A DNA stretch of 64,000 bases from CAZPDM01 sp964585305 (GCA_964585305.1 CAZPDM010000011.1:1-64000); one strand, 5' to 3'. Counted from the stretch's first letter, positions 15,465 to 26,600 are shown. A program made the numbers and translations. The notes: a model not told the origin generated them from the sequence alone.

Positions 15465-17105
15465 TTAGTAATTTCCGGAGCTTTCTAAAAATCCTTCCAA
15501 ACGACGTGAACGTACAGGGTGTTGTAGTTTACGTACAGCTTTTGCTTCAATTTGGCGGACGCGCTCACGGGTAACATTAAATAGACGACCGACTTCTTCG
15601 AGGGTATACGTATAACCATCGCCAATTCCATAACGAAGTTTAATGATTTCTCGTTCTCGATATGTCAAAGTTTGCAATACTTTTTCAATGCGATCTTTTA
15701 ACATTTCATGGGTGGCAGCAGTAACAGGAGATTCGGCCCCCTCGTCCTCAATAAAATCGCCAAAATATGAATCATCACTTTCACCAATAGGACGGTCTAA
15801 GGAAATTGGCAATCTAGCGATTTTCATTACCTTTTTAGTATCATCTATTGAAACACCTGTTGCATCTGCAATTTCTTCAATAGTTGGTTCACGGCCTTTT
15901 TTCTGTACTAATTTCTTAGACATATTCCGTAACTTACTCATGGTTTCTATCATGTGAACAGGTATTCGAATAGTACGAGCTTGTTCTGCAATAGATCGAG
16001 TGATTGCTTGGCGAATCCACCATGTTGCATACGTAGAGAATTTAAATCCTCTTCTATATTCGTATTTTTCAACTGCTTTCATTAAGCCTGTATTTCCTTC
16101 CTGAATTAAATCTAGGAAGGTTAAACCACGATTACGATATTTTTTTGCAATAGAAACAACAAGCCGTAAATTACCACTAGATAATCTTCGTTTCGCACTT
16201 TCATATTCTTCATAACGTTGAATCATTTGGCGAACGCGGCGGTGTAATTTTTCTGGGCTTTCATGTGTTTTTCGCATAAGCATTTCAAGTTCACGTTCAA
16301 GTTTATGGCATCGAGAGTGATTTTCTGTTTCATTTTGAAGATGTTGTAATTCTTTGAGACAATTTTGCATTTTTTCAGATATTTTTTCTAAGTCTTGCAT
16401 CATGGGGCGAATTTTTTTTGTTTGTAATCCTAATTCTTCTAATAGAGTAACGCATTTTTTACGGCGAGAGCGAATTTTTTTTGCAAAACGTGTTCTTTCT
16501 ATCGTTTTAGGCTGAGTTTTAAGATATTCTTCAAAATCAACAGCATTTTGTAATAATATTTTTTCTAGTGTTTGAAGATTTTGTTTTAATCGTGATTCTA
16601 AATCAGTTTTTTTTAAATTGATGCTACTATTTCCACGTAAAGTTCTATCAAAAGCTAATTCGCCATTTTCAACATCTTTTAAAATTCTAACAGAGGCTAA
16701 AACAGAAAGCTCAGACTCTAACACTTTTTTGCGAAATCTTTTACGAGTTAACTCGATTTTTTTGGCAAGTTTAATCTCTTCTTCCCGTGTTAATAATGGT
16801 ATTTCTCCCATTTGAGTAAGATACATTCGTACGGGATCATCAATTTTATCTCCGAGATCGTCAATAAAATCTGAAGCAGTATCATTATTTTCTTCGTCTC
16901 GCAAATAGGCTGGTTCATCATCTACTAGTTGGATGCCATGATCGTCAAGTGTCATTAAAATATTATCGAGCTTTTCTGGATCATCAATTAAATCATTTAC
17001 ATCATCATAGGTCACAAAACCGCGTTGTCGCCCAGCTTGTACTACATTTCTTAAATCGGGCTCCAAATTAGCCATGTTACGCAGCTCAGGATCCAAATTA
17101 CTCAT
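15465..17105 (-). CDS. rpoD: Primary RNA polymerase sigma-70 factor
   Basis: 546 residues. Region 1.1-like start (FVTYDDVNDLIDDPEKLDN), region 1.2 (DPVRMYLTQMGEIPLLTREE), a long charged non-conserved insert at ~130-290, and region 2 (LRLVVSIAKKYRNRGLTFLD, YATWWIRQAITRSIAEQ). Region 3 follows (IRIPVHMIETMSKL), then region 4 with its helix-turn-helix (YTLEEVGRLFNVTRERVRQI). It directs housekeeping transcription. It lies downstream of dnaG, as in the classic macromolecular-synthesis order. The annotated ATG has no good ribosome site; the nearest AGGAG is ~48 bases upstream, separated from it by a hairpin. Confidence 0.97.
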   Translation of the reverse strand: MSNLDPELRNMANLEPDLRNVVQAGRQRGFVTYDDVNDLIDDPEKLDNILMTLDDHGIQLVDDEPAYLRDEENNDTASDFIDDLGDKIDDPVRMYLTQMGEIPLLTREEEIKLAKKIELTRKRFRKKVLESELSVLASVRILKDVENGELAFDRTLRGNSSINLKKTDLESRLKQNLQTLEKILLQNAVDFEEYLKTQPKTIERTRFAKKIRSRRKKCVTLLEELGLQTKKIRPMMQDLEKISEKMQNCLKELQHLQNETENHSRCHKLERELEMLMRKTHESPEKLHRRVRQMIQRYEEYESAKRRLSSGNLRLVVSIAKKYRNRGLTFLDLIQEGNTGLMKAVEKYEYRRGFKFSTYATWWIRQAITRSIAEQARTIRIPVHMIETMSKLRNMSKKLVQKKGREPTIEEIADATGVSIDDTKKVMKIARLPISLDRPIGESDDSYFGDFIEDEGAESPVTAATHEMLKDRIEKVLQTLTYREREIIKLRYGIGDGYTYTLEEVGRLFNVTRERVRQIEAKAVRKLQHPVRSRRLEGFLESSGNY

Positions 17106-17433
17106 AAGAATTTAGTGCAAAGCCATATCGTTAAGATATGGAAAAATGCACACTCCTTTTAGTTGTTGACAGAGATTTTTTCCTGCCACGAAATTGGGCG
17201 ATGAAATTGAAACAGAAAAAATTCGAGCTGAACATACAGCTAGGAACGAACTTTTCCTATTTTAACAAATACAAATAGAAAAAATTCGTATCTAACTCTT
17301 TTAGCAATAAAATGTTGTACGAATTTTTCCATGAAGATAAAGTTTATCATTGTTAGTAGCAATTCTCTTGACAAATTCAATCAAAAGTAATTTGCTATCT
17401 AAATTATAAGGTAAAATATTGCAATATGCAAAT
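17106..17433. other. Intergenic region between dnaG and rpoD
   Basis: 328 bp without a credible gene. It holds the rpoD leader hairpin at 17115-17151 and a short inverted repeat (AGCTG...CAGCT) near 17228-17243. No clear sigma-70 promoter was found by eye. Confidence 0.6.
17115..17151 (-). promoter_or_regulatory. rpoD leader hairpin
   Basis: Arms CCATATC/GATATGG with a 5-base loop, extended by outer GTGCA/TGCAC pairs. It lies between an upstream AGGAG (17153-17157) and the rpoD ATG, so it could bring the two together or control initiation. Structure is seen; function is a guess. Confidence 0.4.
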
Positions 17434-19251
17434 TTAGTAGGGCTTAGATTTTATAAATTGTTGATATTTTTTACACTCTAGTTGAGTATCCCTCATAATT
17501 TGCATTTTTAGTTCAAAATCTTCTGGATGTGCTTCTTTATACATCTGATTTAGGTATGCTAACCTTTTGCGATGTTTTAGTTTATACAAACCTTTAAAGA
17601 TTAAGTCAAGTCTTTGTTGAATAAACTGGAGTTTATGCTCTATTCCATAGGCAGCATCATCGTTGCCAGCTCCGCTTTCAAAATAACTGGCCCAATGTAA
17701 ATCAATTAAGATAGCAGATAAAGAAGGATCAACCCGAGGGGCAATTGTTTCAATAGCAATGGGAATTCCATTTTCTAAATCTTGAGCAATTTCTTGAGCA
17801 AGTTTTTTCATAGATTCATCTTGGAAGTCTTCTACAGGGTAATTTTCAAAAATAAATTGTTGAAAGTTAGAATAGTGCAACAAAACCCAAATCAAAAATT
17901 TTTCATCCAATGCTAAAAATTGTTTATATTGCTCTGCAACAGAATTATTGGGTATATTTTTTTCAATTTTTTTGGGCGTGAGCTGTTGTAAAAGTCTTTC
18001 TTTAGAAATTTGGAAAATTTCAGCAACTTTTTGTAAAGCTAAATCTTGGGTAATAGAATCTGGAATTTCTTTTACTACTTTTAATATTTCTTCGACAGCA
18101 TATCTTTGGCTGGAGATTTCTTTCATATTATATTTGCGAGAAATATTGCTAATTTGAAAATCCCAGAAATCTTTAGCATGTTCCAACAAGTTTCCAAATG
18201 CTATAGAACCCTTTTCAACTAAAAAATCTGAAGGATCTACCTTATCTGGCAAAGCTACAACATGCACCATAATTTGTTGTTTAAGTAAAGGAGATAAAGA
18301 ACGGCTGCTGGCTTTTTGTCCAGCATCATCTCCATCATATACCAAAATAACATCTTTAGTATGTCGTTGTAAAATTTGTATATGATTTGTGCTTAAAGAT
18401 GTTCCTAGTGTAGCAATTGCTTCCTCAAAACCATACTGGTGTGCAATAATTAAATCAAAATAGCCTTCTACAATAAGAATTCGATGCCCATTTCTCCAAT
18501 GTTTTTTTGCAAAGTTCATTCCATATAAAATTTTACTTTTATGAAACATTGGAGTTTCTGGGGAATTCAAATATTTAGGTTCTTCTCCAGATAATGTACG
18601 CCCACCAAAAGCAATAACTTCTCCATTTATGTTAAAAATGGGAAAAATTAGTCGATCTCGAAAGCGATCATTATACCCACGATCATTATTTTGACTTTTG
18701 TTACAGAGTCCAACATCTATAAGCTCTTCTTTTGTAAATCCTTCTTTTATTGCTGTTTTAGAAAGATCGTCCCAAGAATTTTTTGCATATCCAATTTTAA
18801 ATTTTTCTATAGATTCGGCAGAAACCCCCCGGCTAAGAGCATATTTTAGTGCCCGTTGTTCAGGTTCTGTTTTAAGTTGTTGCTGAAAATAATAAGATGC
18901 CCAATCTAAAATTTTTGCTAAACGTTTATAATACTTAGATTCTTCATCATCTTGGATGCTAACAGGGATATTATATCGTTGTGCTAACTCAAGTGCTGCT
19001 TCTGAAAAAGAAGCGTCTCTCATTTTCATGACAAATTGGAAGACATCCCCATATTCACCACATCCAAAACATTTATAAAAACCTTTTTGGCGACTTACAT
19101 GAAAAGAAGGCGTTTTTTCCGCATGGAAAGGGCAAAGTCCAGTATGATCTGCTCCTGTTACTTTTAAATGCACTATTTCTGAAATAATATCTACAATATC
19201 AGCTGCCTGTCGGATTTGAGCGATTGTTTCAGGAGAAAAATGATAGTTCAT
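17434..19251 (-). CDS. dnaG: DNA primase
   Basis: 605 residues from the ATG at 19251 (MNYHFSPETIAQIRQAADIV); the open frame extends 36 codons further but those residues are not primase-like. Zinc finger of the CHC2 type (CPFHAEKTPSFHVS, then FYKCFGCG), N-terminal catalytic domain (FRDRLIFPIFN, GGRTL), TOPRIM motifs (ILIVEGYFDLI, VYDGDDAGQKA) and a C-terminal helicase-interaction region. It makes replication primers. The gene precedes rpoD on the same strand. Confidence 0.96.
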   Translation of the reverse strand: MNYHFSPETIAQIRQAADIVDIISEIVHLKVTGADHTGLCPFHAEKTPSFHVSRQKGFYKCFGCGEYGDVFQFVMKMRDASFSEAALELAQRYNIPVSIQDDEESKYYKRLAKILDWASYYFQQQLKTEPEQRALKYALSRGVSAESIEKFKIGYAKNSWDDLSKTAIKEGFTKEELIDVGLCNKSQNNDRGYNDRFRDRLIFPIFNINGEVIAFGGRTLSGEEPKYLNSPETPMFHKSKILYGMNFAKKHWRNGHRILIVEGYFDLIIAHQYGFEEAIATLGTSLSTNHIQILQRHTKDVILVYDGDDAGQKASSRSLSPLLKQQIMVHVVALPDKVDPSDFLVEKGSIAFGNLLEHAKDFWDFQISNISRKYNMKEISSQRYAVEEILKVVKEIPDSITQDLALQKVAEIFQISKERLLQQLTPKKIEKNIPNNSVAEQYKQFLALDEKFLIWVLLHYSNFQQFIFENYPVEDFQDESMKKLAQEIAQDLENGIPIAIETIAPRVDPSLSAILIDLHWASYFESGAGNDDAAYGIEHKLQFIQQRLDLIFKGLYKLKHRKRLAYLNQMYKEAHPEDFELKMQIMRDTQLECKKYQQFIKSKPY

Positions 19252-19297
19252 TATAAAACGCTTTCTTATTTTTTCATGACTGGCAAAATAATTCAAG

Positions 19298-19333
19298 GAA
19301 AAAAAAGCTATCTGGAATCCCAGATAGCTTTTA
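19298..19333 (-). terminator. Terminator of the downstream EF-hand gene
   Basis: Hairpin AAAAGCTATCTGG/CCAGATAGCTTTT with a T-run on the minus strand, located 3' of the gene ending at 19379. Confidence 0.85.
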
Positions 19334-19378
19334 TAGATTTTGCGAAAAAATACAGACAATTAGAAATGGTTAAAAAGG

Positions 19379-20524
19379 CTATTTGTTTTTGGTTTTCTTA
19401 ACCATTAGCATAGTAGGATACCAATCCCACATAAGATAGTTTTTACCATCTCGTACGAAGAAAGACATCATATTAGTATTGCTTGTATTGATTTCTGTGA
19501 TACCTAAGTTTTTGACAGAGGTTACTTCACCAATATCAATTGCAGCATTACCATTTTTGTCTTGCCATACAGATAGAGTATCAAGTTCGGCGTCTGTAAG
19601 TTTCTTATCGCCATTTTTATCTAAGGTTGAAAGTTGTTCATATCCGTTTACATAACCTTTAGCATCACCAAATAGGCAGTTTCCACTTGCTTTTTCGCCA
19701 ATGCCAGGGACGTAGGATAAGAGCAATCCATCATTTGGTCCAACCCATTCGATTGCTTCATCAAAACCATCACCATTGATGTCAAATTCAACCCATTTTG
19801 TAGCATTTTTATTCGCTGCATGTGGGAGCCATTCGCCACCAGAGGCTTCTAGTTTTTGATCGCCATCCAAATCTAAAACGATAGGGGTGGTTGTATCATA
19901 AGCATAAATGTTGTATCGGACGCCATTACTGGTGGTAATTTCAATTTCATCGGTTGCTGAATAGTCATTAGTACCAGTACCAGCAGCAGTAGAACGACCA
20001 GCATAGAATCTCAAAGTTTGGGTTGTAGTACCATTTGCATTTAAATTGGCATCAAGATCGCCGTCATAAGCTGTAGATCTTTCTATTTCACGGCCAAACC
20101 AATCATAGTAGGCAACTGTATTATAGGGGTCGCTACTATTGCAAAGGGAATTTGTAAAAACTTCGGAACTTTGTGGGAAATTGTTGTAGAAGCCGCTTAA
20201 TTCGCTCTTAAGAGCGTTTAAATTTTGATCGGCACTCCAGAATGCTGTAAAAACTGTAAAATTGCCGTCAAAATCCCAGCCATTAGCAGTATAATGAGTA
20301 GTACTATATTCTTCTGTACTGCTGGCAATTTGTTGTAAAGTAGCCAATTTGTTGAAAATACTGGCTATACTAATGCCTTTGAAGTAATTACCAACAACAC
20401 GGATGGATACGGCGGTACCTACATCTGCTTCTTTAAAAGGACGGTCTAAGGAGGCGTTGATATTTACTTCTTGAGCTGCTAACATTGTAGACAGCATAAG
20501 TAAGAAAATAATATATTTTTTCAT
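19379..20524 (-). CDS. Secreted EF-hand-like calcium-binding protein (copy 2)
   Basis: 381 residues with a signal peptide (MKKYIIFLLMLSTMLAAQE). Several acidic loops of the DxDxDG type are visible: DLDGDQKLEA, DINGDGFDEA, DKNGDKKLTD and DKNGNAAIDIGE. These would bind calcium. The rest is beta-rich and has no recognised catalytic motif. It is a tandem paralogue of the gene at 20634-21746, sharing the pattern from EVN..ASLD/GSLDKP to LMWDW.P. Each copy has its own terminator. Exported or surface location is likely; function unknown. Confidence 0.75.
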   Translation of the reverse strand: MKKYIIFLLMLSTMLAAQEVNINASLDRPFKEADVGTAVSIRVVGNYFKGISIASIFNKLATLQQIASSTEEYSTTHYTANGWDFDGNFTVFTAFWSADQNLNALKSELSGFYNNFPQSSEVFTNSLCNSSDPYNTVAYYDWFGREIERSTAYDGDLDANLNANGTTTQTLRFYAGRSTAAGTGTNDYSATDEIEITTSNGVRYNIYAYDTTTPIVLDLDGDQKLEASGGEWLPHAANKNATKWVEFDINGDGFDEAIEWVGPNDGLLLSYVPGIGEKASGNCLFGDAKGYVNGYEQLSTLDKNGDKKLTDAELDTLSVWQDKNGNAAIDIGEVTSVKNLGITEINTSNTNMMSFFVRDGKNYLMWDWYPTMLMVKKTKNK

Positions 20525-20556
20525 CTCAAAACTCCTTATAAGATATAAACTATATG

Positions 20557-20597
20557 AAAAAAGCTACCTGGGAAAAAACAGAACCAGATAGCTTTTA
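20557..20597 (-). terminator. Terminator of EF-hand gene copy 1
   Basis: Imperfect hairpin AAAAGCTACCTGG/CCAGATAGCTTTT. Its sequence resembles the terminator of copy 2, so the terminator was probably duplicated with the gene. Confidence 0.75.
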
Positions 20598-20633
20598 AGC
20601 TCATTTAAATATCCTGAATAAATTCATCAAGAA

Positions 20634-21746
20634 TTATTTGATGAGTAATGTAGCAGGATGCCAATCCCACATTAGATATTCTGTTCCATCTTTAATAAAA
20701 GAGGAAATCATATTTTCGTGGGTAACTTTGATTTCAGTAATGCCTAATTCTTTGACGCATGCAATTTCGCCTTCATCAGCAAGAGCATTACCATTTTTGT
20801 CTTGCCATACAGATAAAGTAGCAAGTTCTTCTCCCATAATTTTGCCATCTTTATTGGCATCTAGGAGAGCAAGTTTTTCATATCCATTATTCATACCTGT
20901 GGCATTACCAAATAGATGTTTTCCTGTTACTTTTTCTTCAGGATTATAGACAACTAATAAGCCGTCATTGGCACCAACCCATTCAACTAATTCATTGAAA
21001 CCATCACCATTCATATCAAATTCTACTAGGTTGAGGCCTTCAATTAAAGCATGAGGTAAGTACTGGCCATTAGAGGCTTCTAGTTTTCCATCACCATTCA
21101 TATCTAACACAAGTGGAGTAGTGGTATCATACGCAAAAATGGTATATTTATTACCATTGTCTAAAGTAATTTCTACTTCATCAGTTTGTGTATAATTTGC
21201 ATCTCCGGCTGCTGTATTGCGGCCAGCATAGAAACGAAGACTGGTATTATTGATTTGGCCATTTTTAGCTAAAGTTGCATCAAGATCTGAATTTGAACTG
21301 GCACTTCTTTGAATTTCATTACCATACCAATCATAGTATGCAATAGTGTTTGCAGGATCGCTACTATTTGTAATGGAATTGGTAAAAATTTCAGAACTTT
21401 GTGGGAAAGTATTGTAATATTTGCTAAGTTCGGATCTTAAAGCACTTAGATCTTGGCTGGCACTCCAGAAAGTTGAGCCATAATAGAAACCTTCAGCACT
21501 TTGAGCACTCCAATTATGTGTGATGTTATATTCATCACTTGCACTACCAATTTGTTGAAGTGTAACTAATCTGTTTAGGATATTAGCAATGCCAAATCCT
21601 TTAAAATAATTACCAACAATGCGAATAGAAAGTGCTGGACCCATACCTGTTTGTTGGACGGGTTTATCAAGCGAACCAGTTACGTTAATTTCTTGTGCGG
21701 CTAGCATACTGGCAGCCAAAATGAGAATGATAATATATTTTATCAT
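20634..21746 (-). CDS. Secreted EF-hand-like calcium-binding protein (copy 1)
   Basis: 370 residues with a signal peptide (MIKYIIILILAASMLAAQ). Calcium loops: DMNGDGKLEASNG, DMNGDGFNELVEW, DANKDGKIMGEE and DKNGNALADEGE. The middle part shares runs with copy 2, such as YDTTTPLVLDM versus YDTTTPIVLDL and LSVWQDKNGNA in both. RBS AGGAGGA lies upstream of the ATG. Role unknown; the tandem arrangement indicates local duplication followed by divergence in the N-terminal half. Confidence 0.75.
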   Translation of the reverse strand: MIKYIIILILAASMLAAQEINVTGSLDKPVQQTGMGPALSIRIVGNYFKGFGIANILNRLVTLQQIGSASDEYNITHNWSAQSAEGFYYGSTFWSASQDLSALRSELSKYYNTFPQSSEIFTNSITNSSDPANTIAYYDWYGNEIQRSASSNSDLDATLAKNGQINNTSLRFYAGRNTAAGDANYTQTDEVEITLDNGNKYTIFAYDTTTPLVLDMNGDGKLEASNGQYLPHALIEGLNLVEFDMNGDGFNELVEWVGANDGLLVVYNPEEKVTGKHLFGNATGMNNGYEKLALLDANKDGKIMGEELATLSVWQDKNGNALADEGEIACVKELGITEIKVTHENMISSFIKDGTEYLMWDWHPATLLIK

Positions 21747-22023
21747 TGTAAATCCTCCTAAAGTTTAAAACCTATATATCATCTTTATTGATTAAATCAA
21801 TAAAGGTTAAACTTAAAAGGTTAGACTTAACCTATATCAATTTTTATTTTACTTCTCAAGCTATATCTTTGCAAGACTTTTTTTTATTTTTTTTTGAAAA
21901 AAAATAAAAAAAGTTTTTAACATACTTATAATTAAATAGTTAAAAACTAATAATTTTAGTTAAAAAAATATAGAGAAGTCAATCATTCCTTGTTTATATC
22001 AATTTTTTAAAAAAAGGATTTAT

Positions 22024-23529
22024 ATGAATTTATGGGATTTAAGTATTACAGAATTGCAAATTTTATTACAAAAGCATAAAATTTCATCTGTAGAAATAGT
22101 AACAACATTTTTACAAAGAATTTCTCAATTAGATTCGCAGATCAAAGCATTTCTGAATGTTTGTGAAGAGTCCGCTTTAATCGAAGCCAAAAATTCTGAT
22201 CAACGTAGAAAACAAAATCAAGAACTCAGCAGTTTAGATGGAATTCCAATTGCAATAAAAGACAATATTATTACAAAAGGAATTCAAACTACTTGTGCAT
22301 CTCAGATTTTAGCTAATTTTATCCCAATTTACAATAGCCATGTTATTGAAGAAATTCAAAAAAATGGAGGGATAATTTTAGGAAAAACAAATATGGATGA
22401 GTTTGCTATGGGAGCATCTTGCGAAAGTTCAGCTTTTTTCTCATGTCATAATCCATGGAATTTAAAATATTCTCCTGGCGGATCTAGTGGTGGTTCTGCA
22501 GCGTGTGTATCGGCTAAAATGTGCCCTATTGCATTGGGATCAGACACTGGTGGTTCAGTTCGCCAACCCGCAGCTTTATGCGGAGTTTTAGGACTTAAAC
22601 CAACCTATGGAAGAATAAGCAGATTTGGATTAGTTGCCTTTGCCAGCAGCTTGGACCAAATTGGAATTCTTGCTCAAACATCTTTCGATATTGCAATGCT
22701 ATTACAAATTATTGCAACTCCTGATTCTCGCGATAGTACACAGAGTCAGCTACAGCCGCCAAATTTTTTAAATAAATTTGGAAAAATTTTTCCTAAAAAG
22801 CTAAAAATTGGAATCCCAGAACAATATTGGCAAGAAAATGGAATATATGAAGAAGTTTATAGAGCTTGCCAACAATCAATTGAAATATGGAAAAATCTTG
22901 GAGCTGAGATTATTCCTATTTCTCTTCCACATACCAGTTATGCTATTGAAACATACTATATTATTGCGATGGCTGAAGCAAGTAGTAATCTTAGTCGCTA
23001 TGATGGTGTTCGTTACGGAATGCGTACAATAAATCAAACCAATTTCTCTCAAGAGATAAACACCAATTTAAAAAATATTCACAATAATTTAGATGAACTA
23101 TATTCCTTAACCCGAGGAAAAGGTTTTGGAAAAGAAGTTAAACGTCGCATTTTACTTGGAACATATTCCTTATCAGAAGGATACTATGATTCCTATTACA
23201 ACAAAGCACTTCAGACAAGAACAATTATTCGAGAAGAAATTTCTCAAGCACTTAAAGAGCTTGACATGATTTTAACACCAACTTCTCCCATCCCATCCTT
23301 TCGTTTGGGAGAAAAAATAAATTCGCCTCTTTCTATGTACCTTTGCGATATTTTTACAGTGCCTTTTAGTTTAAGTGGGCATCCTGCTATATCTATTCCC
23401 ATAGGATTAACTAAAAATGGTTTGCCGATAGGTATTCAAATCGTCAGTAAGTATTGGGAAGAAGATTCATTATTGGCTTATACTAATTTTTTTGAACAAT
23501 ATTCAAGTTATATTGGAAAATCTATATAA
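22024..23529 (+). CDS. gatA: Aspartyl/glutamyl-tRNA(Asn/Gln) amidotransferase subunit A
   Basis: 501 residues of the amidase-signature family with the full Ser-cisSer-Lys set: Lys in GIPIAIKDNI, the Gly/Ser-rich SPGGSSGGSAACVSA, and the nucleophile region GSDTGGSVRQPAALCG. The GatA-typical LKPTYGRISRFGLVAFASS follows. It releases ammonia from glutamine to amidate mischarged Glu-tRNA(Gln) or Asp-tRNA(Asn), working with GatB and GatC, which are not in this window. AAAAAGGA precedes the ATG. A shared hairpin terminator separates it from the convergent synthetase gene. Confidence 0.93.
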   Translation: MNLWDLSITELQILLQKHKISSVEIVTTFLQRISQLDSQIKAFLNVCEESALIEAKNSDQRRKQNQELSSLDGIPIAIKDNIITKGIQTTCASQILANFIPIYNSHVIEEIQKNGGIILGKTNMDEFAMGASCESSAFFSCHNPWNLKYSPGGSSGGSAACVSAKMCPIALGSDTGGSVRQPAALCGVLGLKPTYGRISRFGLVAFASSLDQIGILAQTSFDIAMLLQIIATPDSRDSTQSQLQPPNFLNKFGKIFPKKLKIGIPEQYWQENGIYEEVYRACQQSIEIWKNLGAEIIPISLPHTSYAIETYYIIAMAEASSNLSRYDGVRYGMRTINQTNFSQEINTNLKNIHNNLDELYSLTRGKGFGKEVKRRILLGTYSLSEGYYDSYYNKALQTRTIIREEISQALKELDMILTPTSPIPSFRLGEKINSPLSMYLCDIFTVPFSLSGHPAISIPIGLTKNGLPIGIQIVSKYWEEDSLLAYTNFFEQYSSYIGKSI

Positions 23530-23531
23530 TC

Positions 23532-23590
23532 CAACCGCCAAAATCGTTATTACTGGCTATTTCTGCCAGGTAAAACGATTTTGGCGGTTG
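23532..23590. terminator. Bidirectional terminator between gatA and the NRPS gene
   Basis: Long perfect inverted repeat with 17-base arms (CAACCGCCAAAATCGTT / AACGATTTTGGCGGTTG) between two convergent stops. Confidence 0.85.
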
Positions 23591-23600
23591 AGAAACATAA

Positions 23601-26600
23601 TCAATTTTCTCCATTTTGGGAGCCATTTTCTGGGTTGTGTGTACTATCATGCCAAAGTTTTCTTAATATTTTTTCTACATCTGTATCGGACATATTAGGC
23701 ATTTCTATATTTTTCAAATCTTCTAATGGAATTTGGGAATTTGTATCTTTAGTAGCAACTTTAGGGACAGCTTTTGCTACTAGATTAGGAGACTTTTGTA
23801 TGAGAAATTCAGATAAAGTAGCAATTGTAGTATATTCAAAAAGATTTCGCAAAGTTACTGACATATTTAGTTTTTCTTGTATCTGTGCCATAACTTGAGT
23901 CAAATTTAGAGAATTTCCACCCAAACTAAAAAAGGTATCATAAATACTTATTTGTGTAATTCCCAATACCTCTTTCCAAATCTCAAGTAACTGAGATTCA
24001 ATAGCATTACGAGGTTCATGATCTTTTTCGTGTTCCATACTTTTGGGATCAGGTAATGATTTTCTGTCTATTTTTCCATTGCTTGTAAGTGGGAATTGTT
24101 CTAGGAATGCCCAGGCTTTAGGAATCATATAATCAGGTAATTTAGCTTTTAAAAATTCTTGTATTTGGGTAGAATCTAAATTATATTTTTCTTTGAGAAC
24201 AACATATCCTACAAGGTATTTTTCGTTTTGCTGTCGAGTTTTTGCAACTACTAAAGCTTGTTGAATATGCGGATGTTGTAAAAGTAAGGATTCGATTTCG
24301 CCAGGTTCAATGCGGAATCCAAGGATCTTAAGTTGTTGATCTTTTCTTCCCAAAAATTCCATATTGCCATCACTACGATATCTCGCACGATCTCCTGTTG
24401 CATACATTCTCTTTCCTGGAGTTAGATGAAATGGATCGGGAATATATTTTTGGGCAGTAAGTTCTGAATCATTTACATAACCTAATGCAAGGCAATTGTC
24501 CCCAATATACAAATCTCCGGGAATATCTGGTGGGCATAAATTAAGATTTTCATCAAGAATATAATATCGGGCATTACTAATAGGTTTTCCATAAGGAATA
24601 CTTACCGCATTATTACTTCGGATTTCTTGGTGGACAATATAATAGTTTGACCAGATTGTAGCTTCTGTCGCACCGCCTAAACTGACTACCTGAGCTAAAG
24701 GGAAATAATACCGTATTGTAGAAGGCATAGAAACGGGAATCCAATCTCCACTTAAAAGAACTAATCGTAAAGTTCTTAAAACAGTTGGAGAAGTTTCATT
24801 TGCTAAAAGAGGGAAAAGTTGGCCTAATGCTGCTGGGGCAGAATCCCAAATTGTAATAGGTTTATTTACTAAAAGTTCTACAAGACATTCTGGATTTTCC
24901 AAATCACTACGTTGTGCAATATGAATACTTGCGCCTGCTGCTAATGTTCCAAAAATATCATAAACAGAAAGATCAAAACAAATAGAAGTTACAAATAAAA
25001 GACAATCTTCTTCTATAATTTTTAAAGTTGTGTTTATCCAGTTTAAAACATTAATGACAGGGCGATGTTGCACCATAACACCTTTAGGAGAACCTGATGA
25101 TCCAGATGTAAAGATGATATAGGCTAAATCATCGGGAGTAATATTGTTTTCTAAATTTTGATTCGAAAATTTTTGCCAATCTTCAGGAATAAGTAAAGTG
25201 ATATAGGAAGGAAAATATACTTGTTGTTTACGAAAGGCTAATCTTTGACAATTATTTTCATCTAAACATATAAAAGTTAAATTGGGAATAGAAGATAAAT
25301 TAGGAGAATTTATCTTTTCGTTTGTAGTATTTGGTGTCATCTCTGCTAAAACTGGTAGCTGTCCGCATAGTGTTATTACAACGTTAATTTGCAAATGATT
25401 TAAAATCCAGGAAATGCGATCTTTAGGATAAAAAGTTTCTAGTGGAATATAAGCCGCTCCTGCTTTTAAAATAGAAAGAACAGCTTGGATCATTTCGGGG
25501 GATCGTTCTACATATACAGCAACTTTATCTCCTCTTCCAATTCCTAGATTTTTCAAACAATGCGCAAGTTGGTTACTTCGCTCGTTAAGTTCTCTATAAG
25601 TCCAAATTGTACTTCCAAAATAAATGGCAATATTTTCTGGTTTTTTATGTGCAGAGCGTTCAAAAAGAGCAGGAATAGTAATATTTGGAATTATGTTAGA
25701 AGTATTGTTCCAAGCTTGTAATTTTTGTATGCCTTGTTCGTTTAATAATGAAAAGTCTTGGATATTTTGATCAATATGATCAAGCATATTTTGCAAGATA
25801 TAAATAAAATTATCCGCAAAACGTTGTATCGTGGTTTTATCAAAAATATCAGAGTTATATTCTATTGTCCCTATCATTCCATTAGGATGATCTCTCAAAC
25901 TTGTTAATATATCAAAACGGGATGTGTCAATATCTAAAGAAATAGGTGTTATAAACTCTACGTCAGAAAGAGAGAAGGTGTCTTGAAGTTGTGGTAGGAC
26001 AACAAACATGACATTAAATAAGGGAGTTTGACTAGGGTTGCGAACAAGAGATAAATTTTCAATAAGCATTTCGAAAGGCAAATGTCGATATTGATATGCT
26101 TCGAGAGTAGTTTCTCGGATTCGATAAAGTAATTCTCTCCAAGTTAAGCCAAGGCTATTTGGACTGGGTGTGAGATTGCATCGTAAAACCAATGTATTAA
26201 CGAAGCTGCCAATAATTGGTTCAAATTCTGGTAAATCACGCGTGCTAATAGGCGTTCCAATAATAATATCATCTTGTAAACTATATCGTTGCAAAAGTAC
26301 AGTAAATGCAGCCAGCATAGACATAAAAAGCGTAGTATTATGACGCTGGCTAAATTGTTGCAGTCGTCCGCGAATTTGCTGAGAAATATTAAATTGGATT
26401 TTTTTTCCTTGGAATCGATAGACATTAGGTCTGCGAAAATCTGTAGGAAAATTGATTCCATTTGGCGCATCTTGAAGTTTATTTTTCCAGTACTCTAAAT
26501 GTTGTTGTAAAATTTCTCCAGAAAGAAACTTTTGCTGCCATATACTAAAATCTTGATAATTAAAAGCAATAGGAGGAAATTGAGGTTGTTGATCTTTTTG

